From positions 2,418,001-2,482,000 of the forward strand of contig NZ_CP036287.1 of assembly GCF_007748095.1 (NCBI RefSeq): a DNA stretch of 64,000 bases. The letters run 5' to 3'. The position numbers were made by a program, and so were the translations under genes. Source of the stretch: Engelhardtia mirabilis. Lineage in GTDB: Bacteria; Planctomycetota; UBA1135; GCA-002686595. Below the pieces are notes generated by a model. It was not told the origin of the DNA. It did no database searches and saw nothing but the letters and a program-made list of their open reading frames with translations. Shown in pieces: positions 27,939 to 36,545 of the stretch. Each line of letters begins with the position of its first letter. Within the stretch, counting starts at the first letter, position 1.

Positions 27939-29360
27939 ATGCCGAGCGCTGCCGACAACCCCTACCGGGCCTTGCCGTCCGTGGACGCCCTCGCGGCCGA
28001 GCCTGCCCTGGCGGATCTGGCCGGTGAGTTCGGCCCCGAGCTCGTCACGCGGCTGATCCAAGGTGCCGTCGACCGCATGCGTTCGCAGATCCGCGAGCGG
28101 GACCTCGATGGATCCGCCGTGCGCGCGCGGGTCGATGCGGGCGACTTGGTGCGCGACGTGCAGGCCGCCGTGGCCCGCGAGCGCCGCGCCGGCGTCGTGC
28201 CGATCGTCAACGCCACCGGGGTCGTGCTGAACACGGGGCTCGGACGGGCGCCGGTGCACCCCGAGGCGGCGGCGGCCATGGCGGCGGTGGCGGGCGGCTA
28301 CTGCGTGCTCGAGGTCGACCGCGAGAGCGGCAAGCGCAACCGCCGCGACGATCGCGTGGGGGAGTTGGTCGGACGCCTGGTCGGTTGCGAGGCAGCGATC
28401 GCCGTCAACAACTGCGCCGCGGCGGTCTACCTGTCCCTACAGACCTTCGCCGGGGCGCGGGCGGCGGTGCTCAGCCGCGGTGAGCTGGTGGAGATCGGCG
28501 GCTCCTTCCGCATGCCGGATGTGATGTCGCGGGCGGGAGTCAGGCTCGTCGAGGTGGGCACCACGAATCGCACCCGCGGCGCCGACTTCGAGCGCGCCCT
28601 GGACACCGAGCCCGACGTCGCGGCCCTGCTCAAGGTCCACACCAGCAACTACCGCGTGGTGGGCTTCGTGGAGGAGGTCAGCCCGGCGCAACTGGCGCAG
28701 ATCGGCGCCGCGCGCGGCGTGACGACGATCTACGACCTGGGCTCGGGCCGCCTCGACGCGCCGGGCACGGCCTCCCTCGATTTCCTGGGCGACGAGCCCG
28801 ACGTGCGCGAGGCCGTGGCCAGCGGCGTCGACGTGGTCTTGTTCTCCGGCGACAAGCTCCTGGGCGCCCCCCAGGCCGGGATCCTGGCCGGCAAGGCCGA
28901 GGCCATCGGTGCCCTGCGCGCCAATCCGATCTACCGCGCCGTGCGCCTCGACAAGGTCGGCCTGGCGGGCCTCGAGAAGACCCTGGAGCTGCTACTCGCC
29001 GGGCGCGGCGACGAGTTGCCGGCGCGCGCCCTGCTGACCGCCAGCGCGGCGCAGATCGAGCCCCGCGCCCGGGCCCTGGCGGCGGAGCTTGCCGGGCTGC
29101 CCCAGCTCACCGCGGAGGTCGTGGGGGAGCTCTCCCAACCCGGTAGCGGCAGCGCGCCGGACGTCTTCCTGCCCACGTTCTGCATCCGCGTGGTCCATGA
29201 GCAGCACTCGGCCGAGGCCCTCAGCCGCGCCCTGCGCCGCGGCGAGCCGCCGGTCTTCGCCCGCGTCCACGACGATCGGGTGCTGCTCGACCCCCGCACC
29301 CTGTTGCCCGGCGACGACGCGCGCCTGGTGCAGGCCTTCGCGATCCTCACCGGAGCCTGA
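27939..29360 (+). CDS. selA: L-seryl-tRNA(Sec) selenium transferase
   Basis: A protein of 473 residues. The N-terminal helical region is followed by a PLP-binding fold: VPIVNATGVVLNTGLGRAPVHP, NNCAAAVYL and the Schiff-base lysine Lys306 in LFSGDKLLGAPQAG. SelA converts Ser-tRNA(Sec) to selenocysteinyl-tRNA using selenophosphate. selD, encoding the selenophosphate donor enzyme, follows 66 bp downstream. The ATG at 27939 begins the conserved NPYRALPSVDAL segment. selB and selC are not in the window. Confidence 0.96.
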   Translation: MPSAADNPYRALPSVDALAAEPALADLAGEFGPELVTRLIQGAVDRMRSQIRERDLDGSAVRARVDAGDLVRDVQAAVARERRAGVVPIVNATGVVLNTGLGRAPVHPEAAAAMAAVAGGYCVLEVDRESGKRNRRDDRVGELVGRLVGCEAAIAVNNCAAAVYLSLQTFAGARAAVLSRGELVEIGGSFRMPDVMSRAGVRLVEVGTTNRTRGADFERALDTEPDVAALLKVHTSNYRVVGFVEEVSPAQLAQIGAARGVTTIYDLGSGRLDAPGTASLDFLGDEPDVREAVASGVDVVLFSGDKLLGAPQAGILAGKAEAIGALRANPIYRAVRLDKVGLAGLEKTLELLLAGRGDELPARALLTASAAQIEPRARALAAELAGLPQLTAEVVGELSQPGSGSAPDVFLPTFCIRVVHEQHSAEALSRALRRGEPPVFARVHDDRVLLDPRTLLPGDDARLVQAFAILTGA

Positions 29361-29426
29361 GCCGTCGCGGATCCCCGCGAGCCACGTACGCCGCCCACGG
29401 CAGGCAGTATGCTGCCGACCCTTCCC

Positions 29427-30479
29427 ATGCAAACCGAACCGAACAAGCGACTGACCGACTACGCAGCCTGCGCCGGGTGAGCAGCCAAGATGCCCTTGGG
29501 GCGGCTCGCGCAGGTCTTGCGTAGCGTCAATCGTCCGGGTGACGCCCGGTTGCTGGTCGGGCCTGACACGCTCGATGACGCTGGCGTCGTGCGCATTCCG
29601 AACGCGGATCCGACCGCGCCGGCCCTTGTGCAAACGGTCGACTTCTTCCCGCCGGTCGTCGACGACCCGTACTACTACGGCGCCGTCGCAGCGGCGAACG
29701 CCCTGTCCGACGTTTACGCCATGGGCGGCCAGCCCCTCTGCGCCCTGACCATCGCCGGGTTCCCCAAGGACTTCGACGAAGGGACCATCGGCGAGATCAT
29801 GCGCGGCGGCTTCGAGAAGGTCGCCGAGGCGGGCGCGGTCGTCGCCGGGGGCCACACGGTCGAGAGCGACGTGCAGTTCGGCTTCGCGGTGACCGGCCTG
29901 GTCGATCCCGCGGCCGTGACCGCCAACACCGGCGCCGCAGCGGGCGACCGCGTCTACCTGACCAAGCCCGTGGGCATGGGCACCATGACCACCGCGGCCA
30001 AGCGCCAGGTCATCGACTGGCCCACGATGCTGCCTGCCGCGGTGCAGATGGCAACCCTCAACGCCGCCGCCGCCCAGGCCATGGTGTCTGCCGGCGCGCG
30101 CGCCGCGACCGATGTGACCGGCTTCGGCCTGATGGGCCACGGCCGCAACCTGGCCCGCGGCAGTGGCGCGACCCTGCGCCTTTGGCCCGCGTCGATCCCG
30201 GTCTTCCCGGGCGCCCTCGAGTTGGCCCGCCAGGGCATCGCCTCGGGCGGCTCCAAGCGGGGTCAGTCGACCCTGGCAGACGAGGTCTCCGTGGGCGCTG
30301 ACGTGGACCCGGCCCTGGTCACGATCTGCTTCGACTCCGAGACCTCAGGCGGCCTGTTGATCGCGATCGCTCCCGAGCGCGCCGCGGACCTGGAGCGGGA
30401 GCTCGCAGCGCGCGGCGTCCCGGTGGTCGAGGTCGGCGAGTTCGTGGCCAGCACCGGGCGCCTGGTCGAGCTGGGCTGA
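29427..30479 (+). CDS. selD: Selenide, water dikinase, itself a selenoprotein with UGA-encoded Sec18
   Basis: The frame reads through a TGA at 29478-29480. Translated with Sec, the N-terminus is MQTEPNKRLTDYAACAGUAAK, in which U falls on the catalytic Cys/Sec of the SelD family (the Cys of the GCGCK or GCAAK motif), so the protein is 350 residues. A frame starting at the ATG at 29490 would lose the active site. The rest is typical SelD: VDFFPPVVDDPYYYGAVAAANALSDVYAMGG, VAGGHTVESDVQFGFAVTG and TDVTGFGLMGHG. It makes selenophosphate from selenide and ATP. An in-frame ATG at 29409 is an alternative start. It is in tandem with selA. Confidence 0.93.
29479..29507 (+). promoter_or_regulatory. Putative bacterial SECIS hairpin in selD
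   Basis: Directly at and after the UGA, GAGC (29479-29482) pairs with GCTC (29504-29507), and CCAAG (29485-29489) pairs with CTTGG (29495-29499), leaving a five-base loop ATGCC. The position just 3' of the UGA and a small apical loop containing G fit bacterial SECIS elements read by SelB. The internal asymmetry (AG against GGCG) is unremarkable. Confidence 0.7.
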
Positions 30480-30703
30480 GCGAGGCGGGGTAGCGGTGCC
30501 GAGCCGCGCCGAGCCGCGCCGATCGGCGCCGGTCGCGGTACGTCGCGCGTCCTCGCACCCTGCGCCGCGGCGTGCCGGCGCAAGTGCGCGCCGGCTGCGA
30601 GCTCGGGCGGCAGGGCTGCCAGGACCGCAGGGCTGCGTAGCCGCACGGCCGCGCCGATCACACCGCCGCGCAACCCGCACGGCCGCATGGACCGATCAGT
30701 GCC

Positions 30704-31537
30704 TCAGATCGGGCGGCAGAGCAGGGTGCAGAGGTCGGCCGGCACGTTGGCCGCGGTGATCGGCTCCAGTCCGTGGCCGCGTCCGTCCTCGCCGGGACCC
30801 ACGCGCAGGGTCTCGTAGCCGGCCTTCCACAGGGGGCGCAGGGCCTCCACCGGGGCGTGACCGCGCGACAGGATCATGGGCGGGTGGAAGGCGAGCTGGA
30901 TCACCGGGCGGACCTTGGACAGCAGTCCGGCCATGCCTGAGATGCCGGCCACCTCGTGGCCCTCGATGTCCATCTTGATCAGCTTCGGAGCGAGGCCCTT
31001 GGCCTGGCAGTAGTCGTCCAGGGACACGGCCGCGCGGGAGTTGCTGTCGGCGAAGTTGGTGAAGCTCACCGCTTCCCCGCCGGAGCCGATCGCGGCGCGC
31101 TCGACGGTCACGTTGTCGAGGCGGTTGTTCTTGGCGTGGCGCTCGATCTCGTCGGCGAAGTCCTCGAGGATCTCGAAGGCGACCACACGGCGCCCGGGGT
31201 TGTCGGCGGCGGCCAGCAGGCCGTAGTAGCCGATGTGCCCGCCGACGTCGAAGAACGTGTCGACGCCGGGCAACTGACTGCGGAACAGGCTGGTCTCCTC
31301 CGGCTCGTAGTCGAGTCGGCCGTCCGTCGAGTTGTGGAGCACGAAGTTGGCCGTCTCCCAGGTATCGGCGCGCAGCTTGACCGCGCGGCCGCTGGTCTCG
31401 ATCTCCACCTCCCGGGGGCTCTCGCGGATCACCCGGCGGCGGGTGACCGTGTGGCTGTAGAGCCGCCGCATCGGGCCCACCAGGCCCGGGGCGGCGTCGT
31501 TCAGGAGTTCGAACAGGGTGCGGGCGGTCTGCTGCAT
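30704..31537 (-). CDS. FkbM family methyltransferase
   Basis: A protein of 277 residues with an S-adenosylmethionine-binding fold: DTFFDVGGHIGYYGLLAA (motif I), RVVAFEILEDFADEIERHAKNN (motif II, with the acidic end of strand 2), and LIKMDIEGHEVAGISGMAGLL, the FkbM signature. FkbM enzymes often O-methylate sugars or lipid-linked glycans. Nearby genes for glycosyltransferases make a role in glycan decoration plausible. The 224-bp gap on the selD side holds GC-rich short repeats but no clear element. It lies downstream of the secreted beta-propeller gene, separated by a hairpin. Confidence 0.88.
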   Translation of the reverse strand: MQQTARTLFELLNDAAPGLVGPMRRLYSHTVTRRRVIRESPREVEIETSGRAVKLRADTWETANFVLHNSTDGRLDYEPEETSLFRSQLPGVDTFFDVGGHIGYYGLLAAADNPGRRVVAFEILEDFADEIERHAKNNRLDNVTVERAAIGSGGEAVSFTNFADSNSRAAVSLDDYCQAKGLAPKLIKMDIEGHEVAGISGMAGLLSKVRPVIQLAFHPPMILSRGHAPVEALRPLWKAGYETLRVGPGEDGRGHGLEPITAANVPADLCTLLCRPI

Positions 31538-31627
31538 GGTCGAGCCGGGGTGGTGCCGGGAGGGTGGGGCCTGCTCCTGGTTCGGCAGGCCGCCGCCCTC
31601 CCTGAGGGACCATCTCCCGCTCCGGGA

Positions 31628-31657
31628 GCCCGGGGTTCCGAGATCGAGACCCCGGGC
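31628..31657 (-). terminator. 9-bp perfect hairpin after the PD40 beta-propeller gene
   Basis: GCCCGGGGT and ACCCCGGGC pair perfectly around a 12-base loop, 14 bases past the stop of the minus-strand beta-propeller gene. It probably separates that gene from the FkbM gene. Confidence 0.6.
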
Positions 31658-31670
31658 GCCGCCGGGCGAG

Positions 31671-33335
31671 CTACTGGACCGTCACGGCGACCGAGTCGCT
31701 CCAGGTCCCGTCGAAGACACCGTCGGCGTCGTTGTCCACGTAGAAGTGGATCGTGTAGGTGCCCGCGGGCAGCACCGCGCCGTTCAGCACGCCCACGCCG
31801 GCGAAGTCGATCAGGGGGAACTGCAGCAACAGCTGGGGCGCGAAGGACGGAACCCAGGTCAAGGTCGGCAGCAGCCAGAAGTTGCCGAAGGGTGTCTCGG
31901 CCAGGACCCACCAGTCGGCGTTCTGACCGAAGAGGCTGCCCGCGTCGAGGCCCAGGGTCACGTTCAGGGGCGTGCCCGCCGGAACGGTCAGGGCCACGTC
32001 CGAGCCGTTGATCTTCACGTCCGGCTGGGGCACCGCGAAGGCGTAGTCGTGGACGAAGACGTCATAGAACCCGTTGAAGTCGTCGGTGACCAGATTGGTG
32101 GCAGAGGAGTCGTACGTGACGAACTTGCCGTCGGCCGAGATCTCGGGGTCGTAGCTGTGGTTGTTGGCCAGCACCGCGGTGGAAGAGACGGTCACCTGCT
32201 CGACCTCACCGGTGACCCGATCGAGGACGAAGACGTCCAGGTAGTTGGGACCCGCGGGCGGGCCGATCAGGTTGCTGGCCCAGGAGTGGAAGGCGACGTA
32301 GCGCCCGTCGTCCGAGAGCGACGCCGTGGTGCTCCGGCCGTTCGCCGCGGAACCGTCGTAGCCCTGACTGACCCTGGTCGTCTGACCTGTCACACGATCG
32401 CGCAGGAACACGTCGGGGAGGATGTTGGTGTCGCCGGGCACCAGGCTAGACGAGTACGAGTCGAAGGCCACGTAGCGGCCGTCGGCGGAGACGGTCGGAT
32501 CCCAACAGTCGGAGTTCGCCTGCAGGCCGAAGGTGCTGATGCTGATCAGCTCGGTCGCCCCCGTCTGACGGTCGTACAGGAAGATGTCCTGCCAACCGTT
32601 GTTGTCGCCGGGAACGATGTTCGACGCATGGCAGGCGTAGACCACGTAGCGGCCGTTGGCCGAGACCGTGGGCTGGCGTGAGTCGCTGTTCGGGTTGACG
32701 CCGCCGACACCCTTCGTGACCAGCTCCGTCACGCCGGTGGTCATGTCGCGGGCGAAGACGGCCCACTGCACCGGGTCCTGGAGGGTCAGGTCGCTGGCGT
32801 GCGACAGGAAGACGACGACGTTGCCGTCGGCGGAGATGTCCGGCTCGTAGCTGTCCCAGTCGCCGACGGTGCCGTCGAGCGCGGCGCTGACCAGAGCCGT
32901 CGTGCCGGTGAGGCGGTCGTAGCGCACGATGTCGCGCCGGTTGTTGTCATCGCCGGGGATGATGTCGGTGGCGTAGGTCGCGTAGACGATGTAGCGGCCG
33001 TTGTCGGAGATCGCGGCCTCTTCGCAGCTCTTGTCCGGGTTGCCCCCGCCCGAGTCGCGGCTGACGACCTTGGTCGAGCCGGTCAAGCGGTCGTGGAGGT
33101 AGACGTCGAGGTAGAACTGTCCCGGCGTCGTGTCGCTCGGGTCGAGGTTGGCATTGGTCTGGAAGGCGACGTAGCGCCCATCGCCGGAGATCGACGGATG
33201 GTTGCTGGAGCCGGCGCCTTCGAGCCCGGAGCTGTCGACGCTGACGCGCGTGGTCTGGCCCTGGGAGATGGCGATGCCGGCCGAGAGGGCGACGGCGAGG
33301 GGCAGGCGGAGATACTGGAGACGGTGTGTGTTCAT
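31671..33335 (-). CDS. Secreted TolB/PD40-type beta-propeller protein
   Basis: A protein of 554 residues with a signal peptide (LRLPLAVALSAGIAISQGQ). About seven repeats of roughly 60 residues carry the core SxDGRYVAF (for example ISGDGRYVAFQTNANL and VSADGRYVAFDSYSSSLVPGD) and the partner segment DVFLRDRVTGQTTRVS, the TolB/PD40 propeller blade. The last 110 residues form a separate beta domain (LNVTLGLDAGSLF, GTYTIHFYVDNDADGVFDG). It is probably an extracellular binding scaffold; no catalytic site is seen. The ATG at 33335 is the first residue of the signal peptide. GGGAGGG lies upstream. Confidence 0.85.
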   Translation of the reverse strand: MNTHRLQYLRLPLAVALSAGIAISQGQTTRVSVDSSGLEGAGSSNHPSISGDGRYVAFQTNANLDPSDTTPGQFYLDVYLHDRLTGSTKVVSRDSGGGNPDKSCEEAAISDNGRYIVYATYATDIIPGDDNNRRDIVRYDRLTGTTALVSAALDGTVGDWDSYEPDISADGNVVVFLSHASDLTLQDPVQWAVFARDMTTGVTELVTKGVGGVNPNSDSRQPTVSANGRYVVYACHASNIVPGDNNGWQDIFLYDRQTGATELISISTFGLQANSDCWDPTVSADGRYVAFDSYSSSLVPGDTNILPDVFLRDRVTGQTTRVSQGYDGSAANGRSTTASLSDDGRYVAFHSWASNLIGPPAGPNYLDVFVLDRVTGEVEQVTVSSTAVLANNHSYDPEISADGKFVTYDSSATNLVTDDFNGFYDVFVHDYAFAVPQPDVKINGSDVALTVPAGTPLNVTLGLDAGSLFGQNADWWVLAETPFGNFWLLPTLTWVPSFAPQLLLQFPLIDFAGVGVLNGAVLPAGTYTIHFYVDNDADGVFDGTWSDSVAVTVQ

Positions 33336-33503
33336 CGGGTCGGGGCCCTCCCTCGGGCCGTGGGTGTTCGCCCCCATATCCGCAGCCGCGCGCGCCCGTG
33401 GCACGGAATCTCGATCGAATCACGCCGCCGTGGCCCTCGGCTCGCTCGCGGAGCCCGCGCGCCCTGTGGCTCGGCCGCCGGCCCGGCCGTAGGCTCTGCG
33501 CCC

Positions 33504-35003
33504 ATGCGCGAGGCCTCCGAGCTCGAGAGCGATGCCCCGCTCTTCATCCCGGGTCCGCCCTGGATCCTGGGCCACCGCGGCAGCCCGCGGGAGGCGCCCG
33601 AGAACACCACCGTGTCCCTGCGCCGCGCCCTGATCCACGGCCTGGACGGGTTCGAGTACGACGTCCACGGGACCATCGACGGGGAGCCGGTGTTGATCCA
33701 CGACGACACCGTCACCCGCACCACCGACGGTCGCGGCGCGGTGGGGGACAAGCCCCTGACCGAGCTGTTGCAGCTCGACGCCGGCGGCTGGTTCCATAAG
33801 CGCTTCGCCGGCGAGCCCCTGCCCCTGCTCGAGGAGGTGCTGCCCCTCGAGCGGCCGGGGGATAGCGCGCTGGACCCGCCGATCCACATGATCGAGCTGA
33901 AGGAATCTGGCCTGGTCGATCGCGTGGCCCAGTTGGTCGAGGCCTTCGCCCGCGACCGCTCGATCCGCATCGCCTCCTTCCACCGCTCGGTGGTGTTGGC
34001 CGCCCGCGACGCGGGGCTGCCGACCATGCTCCTGGCCCACCGGCCCGACGAGGACGACCTGGGCTTCGTGCGCCGCGAGCGCATCGACGCCCACGGCCTC
34101 GAGGCGGGGGGCTGGGCCTGGCCCGGGGGCGATCGGACCTGGCCCTGCGAGCGCTGGGAGTGGAGCGTCGACGACCCCGGCGACCTCCTCGCCGCCTGCC
34201 GACGCCCGCTGTTCGGCTTCAACACCAACGAGGCCCGCCGCGCCCTGGCCGTGCGCGCCCTGTGCCACCTCACGCCCGACGACGAGGGCGGCTACCCCCT
34301 GGCCGTGCCCGAGCTCGAGATCCTGCCCGGCGATCCCTTCGCCCCGGCGGGGGAGTGGGCCGGGCGCTGGACCCTGGTGGCGTCGATCCGCAACCCCTTC
34401 CCCCACGCGGTCGACGTCGAGCTGGGCTTCGCCGGCCGCAATGGCGCCTTCGAGGTGGCCGCCGAGCCGAGCGCCATGACCCTGGCCGCAGGCGAGGCCC
34501 GTCCGATCGAGCTGCGCCTGGTCGGCGGCTCCTTCTCGCCCGGCGCGGATCCCCTGCTGTTCGCGCGCTTCGCGTGGAAGGCCGGTCCGGGGCGGTCGGC
34601 GGGGGCGCTCTTGCTCGACGCGCCCCTGACCCGGCTGCGGCGGGTCGTGCTGCGCGACCACTCGACGCGCCTGGACTGCCTGCGCGAGTCTCCGCGAGCC
34701 CGGGCCGCGTCCCTGTCCATGCGCCGCAGTGGGCGCTGGCTGATGCTCGCGATCGAAGACGCCGGCGGCCTAGCCGAGGCTCAGGTCGTGGCGCACCTGG
34801 ACGGGCGCACCCATTTCGGCGCGCGCAGCCTGCGCCTGCCGCTCCCGGACGACTTCGACCACCGTCGCGGCGGCGTGTCCTTCAGCGCGGGGCTCGTGGG
34901 CCACGGGGAGGGATCCACCGATCCGCTCTACCGCCGCTGGGCCGGGGGTCTGCCCGCGGACCTCTTGTCGGGCTCGCCGGGGCGCCTCCTGCCGGCGGTC
35001 TGA
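33504..35003 (+). CDS. Glycerophosphodiester phosphodiesterase with long C-terminal extension
   Basis: A protein of 499 residues. The N-terminal 240 residues are a GDPD TIM barrel: ILGHRGSPREAPENTTVSL with the catalytic His, then FEYDVHGTIDGEPVLIHDDTVTRTTDGRG with the metal-binding acids and second His. MIELKES and FGFNTNEARRALAV follow the family layout. The remaining 250 residues form beta-sandwich-like segments, including a Fn3/Ig-like stretch (EWAGRWTLVASIRNPFPHAVDVELGF), that are not part of standard GDPD. No signal peptide is evident. It hydrolyses glycerophosphodiesters to glycerol-3-phosphate and an alcohol. Confidence 0.88.
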   Translation: MREASELESDAPLFIPGPPWILGHRGSPREAPENTTVSLRRALIHGLDGFEYDVHGTIDGEPVLIHDDTVTRTTDGRGAVGDKPLTELLQLDAGGWFHKRFAGEPLPLLEEVLPLERPGDSALDPPIHMIELKESGLVDRVAQLVEAFARDRSIRIASFHRSVVLAARDAGLPTMLLAHRPDEDDLGFVRRERIDAHGLEAGGWAWPGGDRTWPCERWEWSVDDPGDLLAACRRPLFGFNTNEARRALAVRALCHLTPDDEGGYPLAVPELEILPGDPFAPAGEWAGRWTLVASIRNPFPHAVDVELGFAGRNGAFEVAAEPSAMTLAAGEARPIELRLVGGSFSPGADPLLFARFAWKAGPGRSAGALLLDAPLTRLRRVVLRDHSTRLDCLRESPRARAASLSMRRSGRWLMLAIEDAGGLAEAQVVAHLDGRTHFGARSLRLPLPDDFDHRRGGVSFSAGLVGHGEGSTDPLYRRWAGGLPADLLSGSPGRLLPAV

Positions 35004-35096
35004 AGCGGCGTCCCGGAGCGGCTTCCGCGGCGAGATGGAACAGGGCCGCGCCACGACGCTTGCCGGAGGCACCCCCGCGGGCGATCCTCCAGGCCC

Positions 35097-36545
35097 ATGC
35101 GCGTCCCCGTCCGATCCCTGCTCGTCTCGAGCCTGGCCGCGCTGCCGCTCTGCGGGTGCGGCGTGGGCGGGGACGGGAGCCCTGGGCACGGGGTGCTTCT
35201 GATCGCGGTGGAGTCCCTGCGCGCCGATCACCTGTCGAGCTACGGCTACGACCGGCAGACCACGCCGGGGCTCGACGAGCTCGCGGCCGGCGGGGTCCTG
35301 TTCGAGCGCGCCCTGGCGGCCTCGCCCCTGCGCCTGCCCTCCCACGCGGCGCTGCTGACCGGTTCGGACCCGAACCTGTCCCGCCGCATGGTGCCCCAGT
35401 GGCGCGAGGCGACCCTGGACCAGGCCTGGAACATCCCGCGCGAGGTGCCGCGCCTGGCGGTCGAGTTGGCCGTGGCCGGCTACCGCACGGCGGCGTTCGT
35501 GGACGATCCCGAGCTGGCCGGCGGCTTCGGCTTCGACGCGGGCTTCCACACCTACGTGCACGGCTGGGAGGCCGACGATCCCCAGGCGCGCGGCATCGAC
35601 AGCCAGTCCTTCCGCCTGCGTCAGTGGCTGCGCGGGGTGGACCGCGACGAGGACTGGTTCAGCTTCGTGCACCTGGCCGATCTGGAGCGCATCTGGATCG
35701 AGCCGGACGCCATGCGCGACACCTACTTCGAGCCGCGTCCGGAGCTCGACATGATCCCGCCGGTGGGGGGCAGCGACCCCTGCCTGTTCGCGATCCCGCC
35801 GTCCCGTTGGCTCGGCGGGTCGTTCACCCTCGGCCAGCAGGAGGCGCGCTACGACGGCTCCCTACGCAGCCTCGACGAGAACCTCGCCCGGCTCCTGCGC
35901 GACCTGGACGCCGACGGTCGCCTGGAGAACACGACGATCTGCATCGTGGGTAGCTACGGCGTGCAGTTCGGCGAGGCCGGGATGCTGCTGGACCACGGCC
36001 GGCTGTCCGCGGCCGACCTGCATGTGCCTTGGATCCTGAAGCCGGCCGCCGATCGCGCCCTGGCGGGCGGCGTGCGCGTGGACTCCGTCGCCAGCCTGTG
36101 TGACGTGGCGCCGACGCTGCTCGAGCTGTGCGGCGTTCCGATCCCGCCGCGGATGCTGGGGCTCAGCCAACTCGCCGTCGCGCGCGGCGAGGCCGAGGCG
36201 CCGCCACGCGAGTACGCCTTCGCCTCCTGCGCCATCCAGGGGGGCTACGCCGTCTTCGAGCACGACTGGGCCCTGGAGGTCGTCTTCCCGACCGAGGCCT
36301 CCGAGCGCCTGGTCGAAGCCTGGTACGGATTCACCCCCGAGCAACCGGGCGAGGTCCTCGAGCTGCACTACCGCTGGTTCGACGATCCCTACCCCGCGCT
36401 CTACGGAACACCGCCGCGCACGACCGCGCGCGCCCGCCTGCGCCGCGCAGGGAGCAGTTGGATCGGACACGTGGAGAACCTGCGCTCGGAGGTCCAGGTG
36501 GCGACGCCTTTCTTCCTGCCCGAGGCGCCGGAGGACGCGCCTTGA
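35097..36545 (+). CDS. Sulfatase-fold lipoprotein lacking the catalytic residues (probable pseudo-enzyme)
   Basis: A protein of 482 residues with a lipobox (LAALPLCGC). The alkaline phosphatase/sulfatase fold is clear: ESLRADHLSSYGYDRQTTPGLDELA, LPSHAALLTGSD and LHVPWILKPA. Key residues are changed: the nucleophile position of CxPSR is Arg (RLPSH), the first metal-binding Asp of the DTLRAD motif is Glu, and the DHG motif near residue 285 reads SYG. It is unlikely to hydrolyse sulfate esters and may bind or sense a glycan instead. Its TGA overlaps the TTG start of the first glycosyltransferase, so it is translationally coupled to that cluster. Confidence 0.85.
   Translation: MRVPVRSLLVSSLAALPLCGCGVGGDGSPGHGVLLIAVESLRADHLSSYGYDRQTTPGLDELAAGGVLFERALAASPLRLPSHAALLTGSDPNLSRRMVPQWREATLDQAWNIPREVPRLAVELAVAGYRTAAFVDDPELAGGFGFDAGFHTYVHGWEADDPQARGIDSQSFRLRQWLRGVDRDEDWFSFVHLADLERIWIEPDAMRDTYFEPRPELDMIPPVGGSDPCLFAIPPSRWLGGSFTLGQQEARYDGSLRSLDENLARLLRDLDADGRLENTTICIVGSYGVQFGEAGMLLDHGRLSAADLHVPWILKPAADRALAGGVRVDSVASLCDVAPTLLELCGVPIPPRMLGLSQLAVARGEAEAPPREYAFASCAIQGGYAVFEHDWALEVVFPTEASERLVEAWYGFTPEQPGEVLELHYRWFDDPYPALYGTPPRTTARARLRRAGSSWIGHVENLRSEVQVATPFFLPEAPEDAP

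Noticed and set aside
30480..30703. GC-rich short repeats after selD considered as a tRNA-Sec gene or small RNA
   Set aside because: No cloverleaf, TTC arm or terminal CCA could be drawn, and the repeats are simple CCGCGCCGAG-type runs.
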